A stretch of DNA of 64,000 bases from Shewanella basaltis (GCF_023283885.1 NZ_JAKILA010000002.1:62001-126000); one strand, 5' to 3'; positions 52,517 to 62,562 are shown, numbered from the stretch's first letter. Notes: generated by a model from the sequence alone, not told the origin. Numbers and translations: made by a program.

Positions 52517-53239
52517 TTATAGTTTTTGGTCATCAGGAAGTCTGAGTACCATATTACCTTGGGCATCTAAAAACTCAAGTTTAGCGATACCTTCTTTATC
52601 GACAATCATGCGAATACGAGTTTGACCCTGTTTGTCATGAAGCTTTAGCATCGCATCACCATTCAATGTGCCATAAAAAGCTCGATTATTGGCGCTTAAC
52701 ATTCCTTGTTTCTCGAGTTCTTCAAGTTTTTTCTTGGCATTAAGATCTCCATTTTCGTTTGCTTTTTCCAGAGCGATTTGTTCCGCGATGGGTAAGGTAG
52801 AGCGATCAATAATTCTCATACCTGTAACCATGTAGTCATCTTCTTCTATGTGTTGCAGCGTCATTGTTTGATCTTGGTTATAGCGATCAAATGACATATG
52901 CAGTCCGTGACTGACTTTACCGTCCTTTTCTTTGCCCATGAATATAAGTCCACCGTTTTCGGTGCCTTCATCATTATAAAATATCATTCCTGGTCTAGAG
53001 CCCACATCCACAAACTCTTTTCCTTTATAAATACCTTTTGGAGAGAATTCAGAATTGGCGATAACGATTCTTGGATGCCCTGAGCTTTCCAATACTTTAA
53101 GGCTTTTAACTGTAATATGTTCGAAGTCAACTGTGCTTGGTTTATTAATAAATGTATTCGCTGTAATTGCAGTTAGCCCTAGAGCAAATAGAATATTTAT
53201 GGCCTTTTGTGATGATGTCGTTTTATTTAAAGTGTTCAT
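52517..53239 (-). CDS. Exported or membrane-anchored protein of unknown function, first gene of the signalling operon
   Basis: 240 residues from the ATG at 53239, which has AAAGGA upstream; the longer frame to 53320 has no such support. A hydrophobic stretch AINILFALGLTAITANTFI (about 14-32) is a signal anchor or signal peptide. The rest is rich in beta-forming, Gly-rich units with a repeated pattern of ...IVIANSEFSPKG, GLIFMGKEKDGK and TRIRMIVDKEGIAKLEFLD, similar in style to repetitive beta-sheet proteins. It may be the sensed or sensing partner of the kinase, whose start lies 7 bp past its stop. No family is recognised. Confidence 0.7.
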   Translation of the reverse strand: MNTLNKTTSSQKAINILFALGLTAITANTFINKPSTVDFEHITVKSLKVLESSGHPRIVIANSEFSPKGIYKGKEFVDVGSRPGMIFYNDEGTENGGLIFMGKEKDGKVSHGLHMSFDRYNQDQTMTLQHIEEDDYMVTGMRIIDRSTLPIAEQIALEKANENGDLNAKKKLEELEKQGMLSANNRAFYGTLNGDAMLKLHDKQGQTRIRMIVDKEGIAKLEFLDAQGNMVLRLPDDQKL

Positions 53240-53600
53240 TTTTCTATTCCTTTTAGCTTGATTGAACAAGTAATGCGTTTTTTGATAGAGCAAGCATATG
53301 TAAAATACGTTTTGCGACATACAAAGAAGCGATAAGCGGAAGGAATTTAGGGATAATTGGGGGGAGAATCGAGTTAAAGTAAAATGTTGCCGATAACACT
53401 TGGAAAAGATATGGCTGAATGGTGGTTTTTTGTACCAATAAAAAAATTGTTTCTGTATACAAAAAATATCTTACAAACACGAGCGTTGTACATGGCCAGC
53501 TCTCGCAACCAATCTAGTTTTGAGTATATAATGCAAGCAATCGAGCTTGTTATGCTAATAACATTATTTATTCAATATTTTCCAATATTAGGGCGATGTC
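53240..53600. other. Divergent intergenic region between the signalling operon and alaS
   Basis: No credible gene; a 74-residue frame from 53384 overlaps alaS and has no ribosome-binding site or family features. The region must hold promoters in both directions. A TATAAT lies at 53527-53532, but no -35 is evident at the right spacing. Confidence 0.5.
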
Positions 53601-56225
53601 ATGTTTGATACCACCGCAAAATTACGAAGTGCTTTTTTGACCTATTTTGAATCTCACGGTCACCAAATTGTCGACAGCAGTTCCCTTGTACCACATAACG
53701 ATCCTACTTTGCTGTTTACCAATGCGGGTATGAACCAGTTTAAAGATGTGTTCCTGGGCATAGACAAGCGAAGCTATACTCGCGCCACGACATCGCAACG
53801 TTGTGTCCGTGCTGGCGGTAAGCACAACGATTTAGATAACGTAGGTTATACCGCTCGTCATCACACCTTTTTTGAAATGCTCGGTAACTTCAGTTTTGGT
53901 GACTATTTTAAAGAAGAAGCCATTCGATTTGCGTGGACATTTTTAACTGAAACTTTAAAACTGCCAAAAGAGCGTTTGTGCGTCACTATTTATGAAACCG
54001 ACGATGAAGCGTATGACATCTGGACCCAAAAAATTGGCGTACCTGCAGAAAGCATGATCCGTATCGGTGACAATAAAGGTGCTGCGTTTGCTTCAGATAA
54101 TTTTTGGCAAATGGGTGACACTGGACCTTGTGGCCCTTGTAGTGAAATTTTTTATGATCATGGCGATCACATTTGGGGTGGACGTCCTGGCACTCCTGAA
54201 GAAGATGGTGACCGTTTTATTGAAATTTGGAACATTGTTTTTATGCAATATAACCGTCAAGCCGACGGTGAAATGTTACCACTGCCTAAGCCTTCAGTGG
54301 ACACAGGTATGGGTATCGAGCGTATTGCAGCTATCATGCAAGGTGTTCATTCAAACTACGAAATCGACATCTTTAAGCAATTAATTGCCAAAGCTGCTGA
54401 AATTATTGGCGTTTCAGATTTAGAGAATAAATCTCTGCGTGTAATTGCTGACCATATTCGTTCGTGTGCGTTTTTAGTTGCTGATGGTGTGATGCCATCT
54501 AACGAAGGTCGCGGTTATGTATTACGCCGTATTATTCGCCGTGCTGTTCGCCACGGTAACAAGTTAGGCGCCAATGAAGCGTTTTTCTATAAGTTAGTAC
54601 CCACTTTAATTAGTGTGATGGGCGATGCAGCTATTGGGTTAAAAGCCATGCAAGCAATCGTTGAAAAAGCATTAAAAGCAGAAGAAGAACAGTTTGCTCG
54701 CACATTAGAACGTGGATTAGTGATTTTAGATGGTGCGTTAAATTCACTTAACGGTGACACTCTAGATGGTGAAACTGTCTTTAAACTTTACGACACCTAC
54801 GGTTTCCCTGTCGATTTAACGGCAGACGTTTGTCGTGAGCGTGATATTAACGTAGACGAAGCTGGTTTTGAAGCGGCTATGGCCGAACAAAGAAGCCGTG
54901 CTCAAGCTGCAGGTAATTTTGGTGCCGACTACAACAGTCACTTAATTATTGATGCTGAAACGGCTTTTTGTGGTTATACAGAGCTCACGGGTGAATCTAC
55001 CGTGACAGGTTTGTATGTTGATGGCAAAGCGGTTGAGCAGGTAGTTGCTGGCCAAAATGCCATTGTGGTACTAGCCAATACGCCATTTTATGCTGAATCA
55101 GGCGGGCAGGTTGGTGATAAAGGTCTACTTACGGCACAAGGTGTTGAGTTTACGGTAAACGATACGCAGAAGTTTGGTCAAGCGACAGGTCATCAAGGCC
55201 AATTAGCTCAAGGTCAGTTAGTGCTAGGGCAAACCTTAACAGCACAAGTGGATAAAAAATTACGTCATCGCACGCAATTAAACCACTCAGTGACGCATTT
55301 ACTGCATGCTGCATTGCGTCAAGTATTAGGCACACACGTAACTCAGAAAGGGTCGTTAGTGAATCCTGAGCGTTTGCGTTTTGACTTTTCGCATTTTGAA
55401 GCGGTTAAACCGTCAGAGCTAAAAGCGGTCGAAGAACTCGTGAACACCCAAATTCGCCGTAATCATCAATTGAAAACCGCTGAAATGGCCATTGATGAAG
55501 CCAAAGAAAAAGGCGCCATGGCGCTGTTTGGTGAAAAATACGATGAGCAAGTACGTGTTGTTACCATGGGTGATTTCTCTATCGAGTTATGTGGTGGTAC
55601 CCATGTGGGTCGTACAGGTGATATTGGCCTATTCAAAATTACGACAGAAGGCGGTATCGCAGCGGGTGTACGTCGTATTGAAGCGGTAACAGGTGCCGCT
55701 GCGATGAGCTATGTTGCTGAACAACAAGCTATGTTAGATGAAGCCGCACAACTGCTTAAATCTGACAATGCGTCAGTAGTCGCTAAGTTAAAAGCGCAGC
55801 TTGATAAAGTAAAACAGCTTGAAAAAGATTTATCGCAACTTAAAGATAAATTAGCCGCAGCAGCCAGTGCTGATATGGCCGGCGATGCAAAAGACATCAA
55901 AGGTGTAAAAGTGCTTGTTAAGATGATGGACGGGGTAGACCCTGGTTCATTACGTGGTTTACAAGATGAGTTAAAGCAAAAGCTTAAATCAGCTATTATT
56001 GTGCTTGGTACAGCCAAAGACGGTAAGGTAAACCTAATTGCAGGTGTTAGCAATGACTTAACCAAGCAAGTGAAAGCGGGTGAGTTAGTTGCAATGGTGG
56101 CTCAACAAGTTGGTGGTAAAGGTGGTGGACGCCCTGATATGGCTCAAGCTGGTGGCACACAACCTGAAAACCTAGCAGCTGCATTAGCGTCAGTTGAACC
56201 ATGGATTGTTGAACGTTTGAGTTAA
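53601..56225 (+). CDS. alaS: Alanyl-tRNA synthetase
   Basis: 874 residues. The start [20 protein letters not shown] and the motif [20 protein letters not shown] are diagnostic of AlaRS class II catalysis; the editing domain has [12 protein letters not shown] and [15 protein letters not shown] with zinc ligands; the C-Ala domain ends in a Gly-rich [15 protein letters not shown]. It charges tRNA-Ala and clears Ser/Gly errors. Confidence 0.98.
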   Translation: MFDTTAKLRSAFLTYFESHGHQIVDSSSLVPHNDPTLLFTNAGMNQFKDVFLGIDKRSYTRATTSQRCVRAGGKHNDLDNVGYTARHHTFFEMLGNFSFGDYFKEEAIRFAWTFLTETLKLPKERLCVTIYETDDEAYDIWTQKIGVPAESMIRIGDNKGAAFASDNFWQMGDTGPCGPCSEIFYDHGDHIWGGRPGTPEEDGDRFIEIWNIVFMQYNRQADGEMLPLPKPSVDTGMGIERIAAIMQGVHSNYEIDIFKQLIAKAAEIIGVSDLENKSLRVIADHIRSCAFLVADGVMPSNEGRGYVLRRIIRRAVRHGNKLGANEAFFYKLVPTLISVMGDAAIGLKAMQAIVEKALKAEEEQFARTLERGLVILDGALNSLNGDTLDGETVFKLYDTYGFPVDLTADVCRERDINVDEAGFEAAMAEQRSRAQAAGNFGADYNSHLIIDAETAFCGYTELTGESTVTGLYVDGKAVEQVVAGQNAIVVLANTPFYAESGGQVGDKGLLTAQGVEFTVNDTQKFGQATGHQGQLAQGQLVLGQTLTAQVDKKLRHRTQLNHSVTHLLHAALRQVLGTHVTQKGSLVNPERLRFDFSHFEAVKPSELKAVEELVNTQIRRNHQLKTAEMAIDEAKEKGAMALFGEKYDEQVRVVTMGDFSIELCGGTHVGRTGDIGLFKITTEGGIAAGVRRIEAVTGAAAMSYVAEQQAMLDEAAQLLKSDNASVVAKLKAQLDKVKQLEKDLSQLKDKLAAAASADMAGDAKDIKGVKVLVKMMDGVDPGSLRGLQDELKQKLKSAIIVLGTAKDGKVNLIAGVSNDLTKQVKAGELVAMVAQQVGGKGGGRPDMAQAGGTQPENLAAALASVEPWIVERLS

Positions 56226-56672
56226 CATCGCGCTAAATTTGGGTGTTATTTGGCACTTAAGGTATAAAGTCTAAGATATTCAGCTTTATAACTTGAGTGC
56301 CAACTGTAGATTTGGCATAGTGAAGTAACTCGTTAACAGTAGACGTGTTAAAGGGAATGCTGGGTAATAAGTTGTGATTTCAACCCGTGTGCGTAGTACA
56401 CAAGGTCATTAATGGTTTATTCCTGTCGTTTTGTTTTGGGTTTTGCTGTTTGATTTATTTAATGGCGTGATGAGTGTAAATATGATGAATTTGCGCTTGT
56501 GTCGCATAGTTAACTGATAATTTCGTTAGACTAGAAGATTTCAGAATAGATAATGCTTTAAAAACCGACGTATTTAGAAATAGATACTATGCTTTTATGT
56601 AAAGCAGACCTTATAATAAACGCATATTACGGACAAAGCGTGTTATGCAGCTTGAACTAAAGGAGCAATAGA
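56226..56672 (+). other. Gene-free region between alaS and csrA
   Basis: 447 bp without a credible reading frame. A TATAAT at 56612-56617 is a possible -10 of csrA, about 60 bp before its ATG, but the -35 is poor. From memory of other Shewanella gene orders an aspartokinase gene sits here; no remnant of it is visible. Confidence 0.5.
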
Positions 56673-56870
56673 ATGCTAATTTTGACTCGTCGTGTAGGCG
56701 AAACATTAATGATTGGTGATGAAGTCACTGTGACAGTGTTAGGTGTTAAAGGTAACCAGGTACGTATTGGTGTTAATGCACCTAAAGAAGTGTCGGTTCA
56801 CCGTGAAGAGATCTATCAACGTATTCAATCAGAAAAGTCAGGCCCAACTTCTGAAGGTGGCAACTACTAA
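56673..56870 (+). CDS. csrA: Carbon storage regulator CsrA
   Basis: 65 residues, [24 protein letters not shown] and [18 protein letters not shown], near identical in pattern to E. coli CsrA (61 residues) with a slightly longer tail. It binds GGA motifs in mRNA leaders to control carbon metabolism, motility and biofilms. AAAGGAG lies just upstream of the ATG. It is followed by Ser/Arg tRNAs, as in E. coli (csrA-serV-argVYZQ). Confidence 0.97.
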   Translation: MLILTRRVGETLMIGDEVTVTVLGVKGNQVRIGVNAPKEVSVHREEIYQRIQSEKSGPTSEGGNY

Positions 56871-56897
56871 TTTCGGCTGTTTTTGTCCGATTAAAAT

Positions 56898-56925
56898 AAA
56901 GTCAGCAATTTGCTGGCTTTTTTTG
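56898..56925 (+). terminator. Rho-independent terminator after csrA
   Basis: AAAGTCAGC pairs with GCTGGCTTT (one G-U) around a five-base loop and ends in a T-run, 27 bp past the csrA stop. Confidence 0.85.
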
Positions 56926-57053
56926 TGTTTAAAAAATCATTCAGGATGAGTACACATCCGTTGTTAAACCAAAGATCTCGATTGTTACCGTTTGATCGCT
57001 ACTCGATGACTCAAGATAAATATTTGCATTGCTAAACGTCGATATGATTAATG
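56926..57053. other. Gene-free sequence between the csrA terminator and the family B element
   Basis: No reading frame, hairpin or promoter could be supported here. The 150 bp between the two repeat elements (57250-57399) is likewise empty, and 57677-57819 probably contains the promoter of the tRNA cluster, though I could not identify a confident -35/-10 pair. Confidence 0.45.
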
Positions 57054-57249
57054 AACCTGAGCTCGGGATAATAAATGCCTTTCAAACAGTCCTTTGCCCT
57101 GCTCACTGCGTTGAATCGACTTACAATAGGCTAGCTATTGACGCGTCAATTCGTCTTGTTAGCAGAACAAATGACAAGCTTGAAAGTGAGAATGGGTAAC
57201 ATGTTGATTTTAAATAGTATAAGTTCATCCCTTACCCCGAGCTCAGGTT
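57054..57249. mobile_element. MITE-like repeat, family B
   Basis: 196 bp bounded by AACCTGAGCTCGGGATAA (57054-57071) and TTACCCCGAGCTCAGGTT (57232-57249), inverted repeats of 18 bp with one mismatch. The tetranucleotide AATG directly flanks both ends (57050-57053 and 57250-57253), consistent with a 4-bp target duplication. No coding capacity. It is unrelated to family A, which begins 150 bp to its right. Confidence 0.8.
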
Positions 57250-57399
57250 AATGAGCAAAACAGTCGACCGGTTAGTTTTAGTTGGGCTGTGTTTTGATGT
57301 TTTTTAAGCTGCTGTCGACAGGTTATAAAGAATCTTCATAGGTTCCGATCGTTGTCTATTGCCAAGGCTAATGTTTGGTAATAAAAATATCCAGAACCC

Positions 57400-57676
57400 T
57401 GGGCCTGTTGATCTTTCAAGGTTGCTTTTGCAGTGAATTGTTGGCCATTACTCATATACAAGTGCGCGGCAGAGACTTTGAGGTGTAGTTATTCTACATA
57501 AAAAGTCGATAACGCAGTAAAAATGACCAACAAACGCTGCCCGAAAGGTTCGGCTAAAAACGTTTTACTCTTTGCTAATAAAGAGTTGCTTAGAAGACTA
57601 GGCATTAATCTATGCGCCTCGATTAAAACGTTTTTAACTCGAACAAAATTTAACCTGCAAAGATTAGCAGGCCCTA
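57400..57676. mobile_element. MITE-like repeat, family A, copy 3 (long form)
   Basis: 277 bp. Terminal inverted repeats GGGCCTGTTGATCTTT and AAAGATTAGCAGGCCC match those of copy 2. Interior sequence is highly similar to copy 2 and, more distantly, copy 1. It retains the segment lost from copy 2, in which TAAAAACGTTTT and AAAACGTTTTTA are repeated about 65 bp apart. The frame at 57523 inside it is not a credible gene. Confidence 0.88.
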
Positions 57677-57819
57677 GTATTCGTAAAAATGAATACAGTT
57701 TTTTCGACTATTTGAGGCTATTATCCTCAATGTGATTAAAAACACTCCAAATGGTGATAGGTTTCCTAAAAAGGGTTTGACTTATTTTCGTCAAACAGTA
57801 ATATGTGCGCCAAGAAAAC

Positions 57820-57911
57820 GGAGAGGTGGCCGAGTGGCCGAAGGCGCTCCCCTGCTAAGGGAGTATGGGCTTTAACTCCCATCGAGGGTTCGAATCCCTC
57901 CTTCTCCGCCA
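57820..57911 (+). tRNA. tRNA-Ser(GCT)
   Basis: 92 bases with an encoded CCA end. Anticodon GCT in CCCTGCTAAGG; a long variable arm (GGAGTATGGGCTTTAACTCC) as in serine tRNAs; acceptor stem GGAGAGG/CTTCTCC with one G-U pair. It reads AGC and AGU codons. It is identical to the copy at 58225. Confidence 0.97.
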
Positions 57912-57934
57912 TTTCTTACTATAGATAAATCGAT

Positions 57935-58011
57935 GCGGATGTAGCTCAGCTGGATAGAGTACCTGGCTACGAACCAGGCGGTCGGAGGTTCGAATCCTCC
58001 CATCCGCACCA
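57935..58011 (+). tRNA. tRNA-Arg(ACG), variant acceptor stem
   Basis: 77 bases with encoded CCA. Anticodon ACG (57969-57971), which is expected to be deaminated to ICG and read CGU, CGC and CGA. The body equals the other Arg copies, but the acceptor stem is GCGGATG/CATCCGC rather than GCGCGTG/CACGCGC, with pairing preserved at both changed positions. Confidence 0.97.
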
Positions 58012-58037
58012 TTTTCTATAATGTTAATATCATGAAT

Positions 58038-58114
58038 GCGCGTGTAGCTCAGCTGGATAGAGTACCTGGCTACGAACCAGGCGGTCGGAGGTTCGAATCC
58101 TCCCACGCGCAGCA
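58038..58114 (+). tRNA. tRNA-Arg(ACG) with GCA in place of the encoded CCA
   Basis: The same cloverleaf as the copies at 58141 and 58376, with acceptor GCGCGTG/CACGCGC and discriminator A at 58111. The next three bases are GCA, not CCA. The mature end would need trimming and repair by tRNA nucleotidyltransferase before charging. Confidence 0.93.
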
Positions 58115-58140
58115 TTCATATTATACAAAACCCAAATTTC

Positions 58141-58217
58141 GCGCGTGTAGCTCAGCTGGATAGAGTACCTGGCTACGAACCAGGCGGTCGGAGGTTCGAA
58201 TCCTCCCACGCGCACCA
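58141..58217 (+). tRNA. tRNA-Arg(ACG)
   Basis: 77 bases with encoded CCA, identical in sequence to the copy at 58376 and differing from 58038 only at the 3' end. Confidence 0.97.
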
Positions 58218-58224
58218 TTTTTGC

Positions 58225-58316
58225 GGAGAGGTGGCCGAGTGGCCGAAGGCGCTCCCCTGCTAAGGGAGTATGGGCTTTAACTCCCATCGAGGGTTCGAAT
58301 CCCTCCTTCTCCGCCA
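58225..58316 (+). tRNA. tRNA-Ser(GCT), second copy
   Basis: 92 bases with encoded CCA, identical to the copy at 57820. It lies seven bases after a tRNA-Arg, so the cluster must be one multi-tRNA transcript cut by RNases. Confidence 0.97.
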
Positions 58317-58375
58317 TTTATTGTATTAGTTGGATTTTTGTCGCTAAGTAATAAATGGCATGTTGTACCGATTTT

Positions 58376-58452
58376 GCGCGTGTAGCTCAGCTGGATAGAG
58401 TACCTGGCTACGAACCAGGCGGTCGGAGGTTCGAATCCTCCCACGCGCACCA
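58376..58452 (+). tRNA. tRNA-Arg(ACG), last of the cluster
   Basis: 77 bases with encoded CCA. It ends five bases before the cluster's terminator. Confidence 0.97.
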
Positions 58453-58456
58453 TATT

Positions 58457-58490
58457 AAAAACGCCCTGTATTGATATAGGGCGTTTTTTT
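58457..58490 (+). terminator. Rho-independent terminator of the tRNA cluster
   Basis: AAAAACGCCCT pairs with AGGGCGTTTTT around a ten-base loop and ends in seven T, just past the last tRNA. Confidence 0.93.
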
Positions 58491-59232
58491 ATGCCTGTTT
58501 ATTAGCATGCCCATGTGTTCCATTCTCGCTTTGTAGCCTATCAGGGCACTTATTGATCTATTTTAGGCTGCGTCGCTATGCAGTGATGGTTGGTTTCTTA
58601 AATCGCGATCGCCCAGAGTTAAAGCTGCTGAGCTATTCCTTTAAGGGCTGTAGTGCTTTGCGTGACGTCGAAAAACCCAGTTTGCAACTTTGCTAAACCC
58701 TCGCTAAGTCTTCACTTATTAACACACAATAGTGTTGCTCACATTTTTATTCATTTTAGCTGCTTAATTTAGATTTTCTTGTGTGAGGGGGATGTGCGAT
58801 GTGCTTTTTATGTATGTTATTTTAACGTTAATATTAGTGATTTTGCGATTTTTCGGTATTTTATGGTTTGTTAGTTATTGAATCGTTATTTATTGTTACC
58901 ATATTTTGAATATTATTCTGTTGCACTGTCATGGAACAGGTTTTTTGGTAAGACCAATTTACAAAAAGATAGTAATTTTGGCGTATATTGTTTATATTTT
59001 GTGACAGTATTTTGAGTTTATATTACCGTAATAGCGATGTTTACTCCTATAAATGCTGTATTAATCTTATTTTGAGTTGAATATTTATGCTTGCTTAATT
59101 AGCGCATGTTAATCGGTATTCTAAACTGGGCAGCTAATAGATTAGCGTTTATATCGCACAGGTATGGTGCATTAACATTCCCACAGAAACTCAACGAAGC
59201 ACGATAAAACTTTAATAAAAAAGCGAGGACAC
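58491..59232 (+). other. Long gene-free region upstream of the oxaloacetate decarboxylase operon
   Basis: 742 bp with no credible gene on either strand, strongly AT-rich from 58740 on. It should carry the oadGAB promoter and control sites. TTTTGTGACAG near 59000 matches one half of a CRP site but has no second half. I see no repeat-family match. Confidence 0.5.
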
Positions 59233-59469
59233 ATGACATCAATATCTGAGCAATTATCCGATGCGCTGGGCATCATGATAATGGGCATGGGCTTAGTGTT
59301 TACCTTTTTAAGTATCTTGATTGTAGGTATCGGTATTGTTGCTAAGCTTTTTCCAGCACCTGTTGCTATGCCTTCGCAACCAGTACCAAGCACTTCTGGC
59401 CAGCCTGCTTTAGATCCTAAGTTGGTTACTGCTATCACCTCTGCGATACATCAATACCGCGCGAAATAA
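59233..59469 (+). CDS. oadG: Oxaloacetate decarboxylase gamma subunit
   Basis: 78 residues: one membrane helix (MIMGMGLVFTFLSILIVGIGIVA, about 14-36) and a short Pro/Ser-rich cytoplasmic tail, typical of OadG. It assembles the alpha and beta subunits of the sodium pump. GAGGA lies seven bases before the ATG. It starts the oadG-oadA-oadB operon. Confidence 0.93.
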   Translation: MTSISEQLSDALGIMIMGMGLVFTFLSILIVGIGIVAKLFPAPVAMPSQPVPSTSGQPALDPKLVTAITSAIHQYRAK

Positions 59470-59481
59470 TTTGGAGTCAAT

Positions 59482-61254
59482 ATGAGCAAGCCTTTAGCAT
59501 TAACCGACGTTGTCCTACGTGACGCGCATCAATCAATACTTGCAACACGATTACGTATCGACGATATGCTGCCAATTGCACCTTTATTAGACAAGGTCGG
59601 ATTCTGGTCACTTGAATCATGGGGTGGGGCCACATTTGACTCTTGCATTCGTTATCTAGGTGAAGATCCATGGGATCGCATTCGTGAATTAAAAAAAGCC
59701 ATGCCTAATACGCCACAGCAAATGTTATTGCGTGGACAAAATTTATTAGGCTACCGCCATTATGCCGACGATGTGGTGACTCGTTTTGTTGAGCGCGCCC
59801 ATACCAATGGTGTAGATGTATTCCGTATTTTTGATGCCATGAACGATGTGCGTAACCTTGAGACAGCGGTAAAAGCCGTTAAAAATGTTGGCGGCCATGC
59901 CCAAGGTACTATCTCATTTACAACCAGTCCTGTTCATACCATTGACACTTGGGTGGATATGGCTAAGCGCCTAGAAGATATGGGGGCTGACTCATTATGT
60001 ATTAAAGATATGGCTGGTTTATTAAAGCCAATGCAGGCTTACGAACTCATTAGCCGTTTAAAATCTCAAACAGACTTAATGGTGTCGATGCATTGCCATG
60101 CCACCACAGGGTTAAGCACCGCAACTTATCAAAAGGCCATAGAAGCGGGAGTTGATGTACTCGATACCGCGATATCTTCAATGAGCCAAACCTATGGTCA
60201 TAGTGCAACCGAAACACTGGTTGCTATGGTTGAGGACACGGACAGAGCCACCGGCTACGACATGGTGCTGTTAGAAGAAATAGCAGCTTACTTCCGTGAG
60301 GTTCGCAAAAAATATGTGCGTTTTGAAGGGGCATTAAAGGGTATCGACTCGCGTATTTTACGCGCTCAAGTGCCTGGCGGCATGCTAACCAATATGGAAA
60401 ACCAATTAAAAGAGCAGGGGGCATCAGACAAAATGGATGCCGTGCTTGAGGAAATCCCACGGGTACGAGAAGATCTCGGGTTTTTACCCTTGGTTACACC
60501 AACGTCACAAATTGTGGGATCGCAATCGGTTATTAATGTGCTGATGGGTGAGCGCTATAAGTCGATGACGAAAGAAACTGAAGGGGTGTTAAAAGGCGAA
60601 TATGGCGCAACGCCCGCGCCAGTAAATGCAGAATTACAAGCCAGAGTATTAAAAGGTGAGGCGCCTATTACGTGTCGACCAGCCGATTTGATTGCGCCTG
60701 AACTAGATAAACTGCGCACAGAATTAGCTGATAAAGCCAAAGAGCAAGGTTTTACATTAGCAAGCGAATCTGATGACGATGTTATGACCTATGCGCTGTT
60801 CAACCAGATTGGATTACAGTTCTTGAAAAATCGCGGTAATCCAGATGCCTTTGAACCTGTTCCAAGTGCAGATGACTTGCAGGTCAAGGCCGATAAAGGG
60901 CCGCAAACTTACACGGTCAATGTTGAGGGGCAAAGCTTTGTTGTAGAAGTTAGCGAAGGTGGCGATATTAATACGATTGCCCCTGTCGCAACGGCACCGA
61001 GCGCTCCGGCTCAGGTTGCGCCAGCCGCTGTGGGTGACATTAAATGCAGTATGTCTGCGCCGCTCTCAGGTAACATCTTTAAAGTGCTGGTAAGCAACGG
61101 TCAAGCGGTTAAATCGGGTGAAGTGCTCATTATTTTAGAAGCAATGAAGATGGAAACCGAAATTCGTGCACCACAAGATGGTGTGATTGCCAATCTTGCC
61201 GTGAAGCAAGGCGACAGTGTGACTGTTGGTTCTGCATTACTTGCATTAGCATAA
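59482..61254 (+). CDS. oadA: Oxaloacetate decarboxylase alpha subunit (carboxyltransferase, biotinylated)
   Basis: 590 residues. The carboxyltransferase TIM barrel starts [20 protein letters not shown] with further landmarks FDAMNDVRN and [10 protein letters not shown] (metal ligands). A Pro/Ala linker near residues 505-520 leads to a biotinyl domain with EAMKMET, biotinylated Lys 556. It moves carboxyl from oxaloacetate to biotin; OadB then decarboxylates it. It lies 12 bp after oadG. Confidence 0.97.
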   Translation: MSKPLALTDVVLRDAHQSILATRLRIDDMLPIAPLLDKVGFWSLESWGGATFDSCIRYLGEDPWDRIRELKKAMPNTPQQMLLRGQNLLGYRHYADDVVTRFVERAHTNGVDVFRIFDAMNDVRNLETAVKAVKNVGGHAQGTISFTTSPVHTIDTWVDMAKRLEDMGADSLCIKDMAGLLKPMQAYELISRLKSQTDLMVSMHCHATTGLSTATYQKAIEAGVDVLDTAISSMSQTYGHSATETLVAMVEDTDRATGYDMVLLEEIAAYFREVRKKYVRFEGALKGIDSRILRAQVPGGMLTNMENQLKEQGASDKMDAVLEEIPRVREDLGFLPLVTPTSQIVGSQSVINVLMGERYKSMTKETEGVLKGEYGATPAPVNAELQARVLKGEAPITCRPADLIAPELDKLRTELADKAKEQGFTLASESDDDVMTYALFNQIGLQFLKNRGNPDAFEPVPSADDLQVKADKGPQTYTVNVEGQSFVVEVSEGGDINTIAPVATAPSAPAQVAPAAVGDIKCSMSAPLSGNIFKVLVSNGQAVKSGEVLIILEAMKMETEIRAPQDGVIANLAVKQGDSVTVGSALLALA

Positions 61255-61263
61255 GAGGTCGAA

Positions 61264-62394
61264 ATGGAAGGATTAATGGCCTTTTGGTCTGAAACAGGTA
61301 TTGCCAACTTTTCTGGCGGCCAGCTTTTAATGATGGCTGTGGGGTGTTTGTTATTATTTTTAGCAATTGCAAAAGGGTTTGAGCCACTTTTACTGTTACC
61401 CATTGGTTTTGGGGCTATTCTCGCAAACATCCCTAATGCGGGTTTTACAGAAGAAGGTGGATTACTCTATTTTGCCTATCACGTAGGTATTGAAACAGGG
61501 ATTTTTCCACTGCTTATTTTTATGGGCGTAGGGGCACTGACCGATTTTGGTGCTTTAATTGCTAACCCTAAAACCTTGTTACTAGGCGCAGCAGCCCAAT
61601 TTGGTATTTTTGCCACATTATTGGGGGCCATCGCGCTTAATGCGGTACCTGGATTTGAATTTACTATGCAAGATGCGGCAGCCATTGCCATTATTGGTGG
61701 TGCTGACGGCCCAACGGCCATTTTCTTGGCTTCTAAACTTGCTCCAGAATTATTAGGCGCTATTGCTGTAGCTGCCTATTCTTACATGGCATTAGTGCCG
61801 CTTATTCAGCCACCTATCATGAAATTACTCACCACCAAAGCAGAACGAGCCATCAAGATGGAGCAGTTACGTGAAGTGAGCAAAAAGGAAAAAATTATTT
61901 TTCCTTTGATGGTGTTGGGTATGACGATTCTCTTTTTGCCTGCAGCCACACCTTTAGTCGGGATGTTCTGCTTAGGTAACTTAATGAAAGAGTCTGGCGT
62001 GGTTGACCGCCTGTCAAAAACAGCACAAAACGAGCTAATCAATATTGTAACCATTTTTTTAGGGCTTGCAGTGGGCTCAAAGTTATCTGCTGAGCAGTTT
62101 TTACGCATTGAAACTTTAGGTATTTTAGTCCTAGGAGCCGTTGCTTTTAGTATAGGTACCGCGGCGGGGGTATTAATGGCTAAGTTAATGTGTAAGTTGT
62201 CTGGTGGAAAAGTTAACCCATTAATTGGGGCTGCTGGCGTTTCAGCTGTACCTATGGCTGCTCGTGTCGTCAATAAAGTTGGTTTAGAGTCAAATGACCA
62301 AAACTTCTTACTTATGCACGCAATGGGGCCCAATGTTGCCGGTGTACTTGGCAGTGCGGTTGCTGCTGGTGTGTTGTTGGCTGTATTGGGTTAA
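61264..62394 (+). CDS. oadB: Oxaloacetate decarboxylase beta subunit (sodium pump)
   Basis: 376 residues with about nine to eleven membrane segments. [16 protein letters not shown] and [19 protein letters not shown] contain the Asp and neighbouring residues used in sodium transport; [19 protein letters not shown] is the C-terminal signature. It decarboxylates carboxybiotin and exports sodium across the inner membrane. It starts nine bases after oadA and is followed by a terminator. Confidence 0.97.
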   Translation: MEGLMAFWSETGIANFSGGQLLMMAVGCLLLFLAIAKGFEPLLLLPIGFGAILANIPNAGFTEEGGLLYFAYHVGIETGIFPLLIFMGVGALTDFGALIANPKTLLLGAAAQFGIFATLLGAIALNAVPGFEFTMQDAAAIAIIGGADGPTAIFLASKLAPELLGAIAVAAYSYMALVPLIQPPIMKLLTTKAERAIKMEQLREVSKKEKIIFPLMVLGMTILFLPAATPLVGMFCLGNLMKESGVVDRLSKTAQNELINIVTIFLGLAVGSKLSAEQFLRIETLGILVLGAVAFSIGTAAGVLMAKLMCKLSGGKVNPLIGAAGVSAVPMAARVVNKVGLESNDQNFLLMHAMGPNVAGVLGSAVAAGVLLAVLG

Positions 62395-62418
62395 AGCCAC
62401 GTTAATGTTATTAAATCC

Positions 62419-62446
62419 AAGCCAGTGCAAATGCACTGGCTTTTTT
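62419..62446 (+). terminator. Rho-independent terminator after oadB
   Basis: AAGCCAGTGC pairs with GCACTGGCTT around a four-base loop, ending in six T, 24 bp past oadB. Confidence 0.94.
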
Positions 62447-62460
62447 ACTTCTACCTCTTT

Positions 62461-62477
62461 TGGAACATATTGGTGCA
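62461..62477 (+). promoter_or_regulatory. Candidate NtrC-binding site
   Basis: TGGAACATATTGGTGCA closely resembles the NtrC enhancer consensus TGCACTAAAATGGTGCA, with a strong right half TGGTGCA. A further TGCACT half-site is at 62493. It lies about 100 bp upstream of the possible sigma-54 promoter, the usual enhancer distance. Confidence 0.5.
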
Positions 62478-62562
62478 CTAAAGATGTATTGTTGCACTGT
62501 TGTGGCATTACACTCATTGTGCACACAAATTTCAATGTGTTATTTATCAACCACTTAACGGG

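Noticed and set aside
53384..53608. 74-residue frame upstream of alaS
   Set aside because: No ribosome-binding site or family features; it overlaps the alaS start and most likely arises by chance in a promoter region.
57523..57735. 70-residue frame between csrA and the tRNAs
   Set aside because: It lies within the family A repeat; it has no ribosome-binding site and is not shared intact by the other copies.
57855..58317. Leftward reading frames of 86 and 95 residues containing GFEPPTAWFVARY
   Set aside because: They are antisense translations of the tRNA-Ser and tRNA-Arg genes, a well-known artefact.
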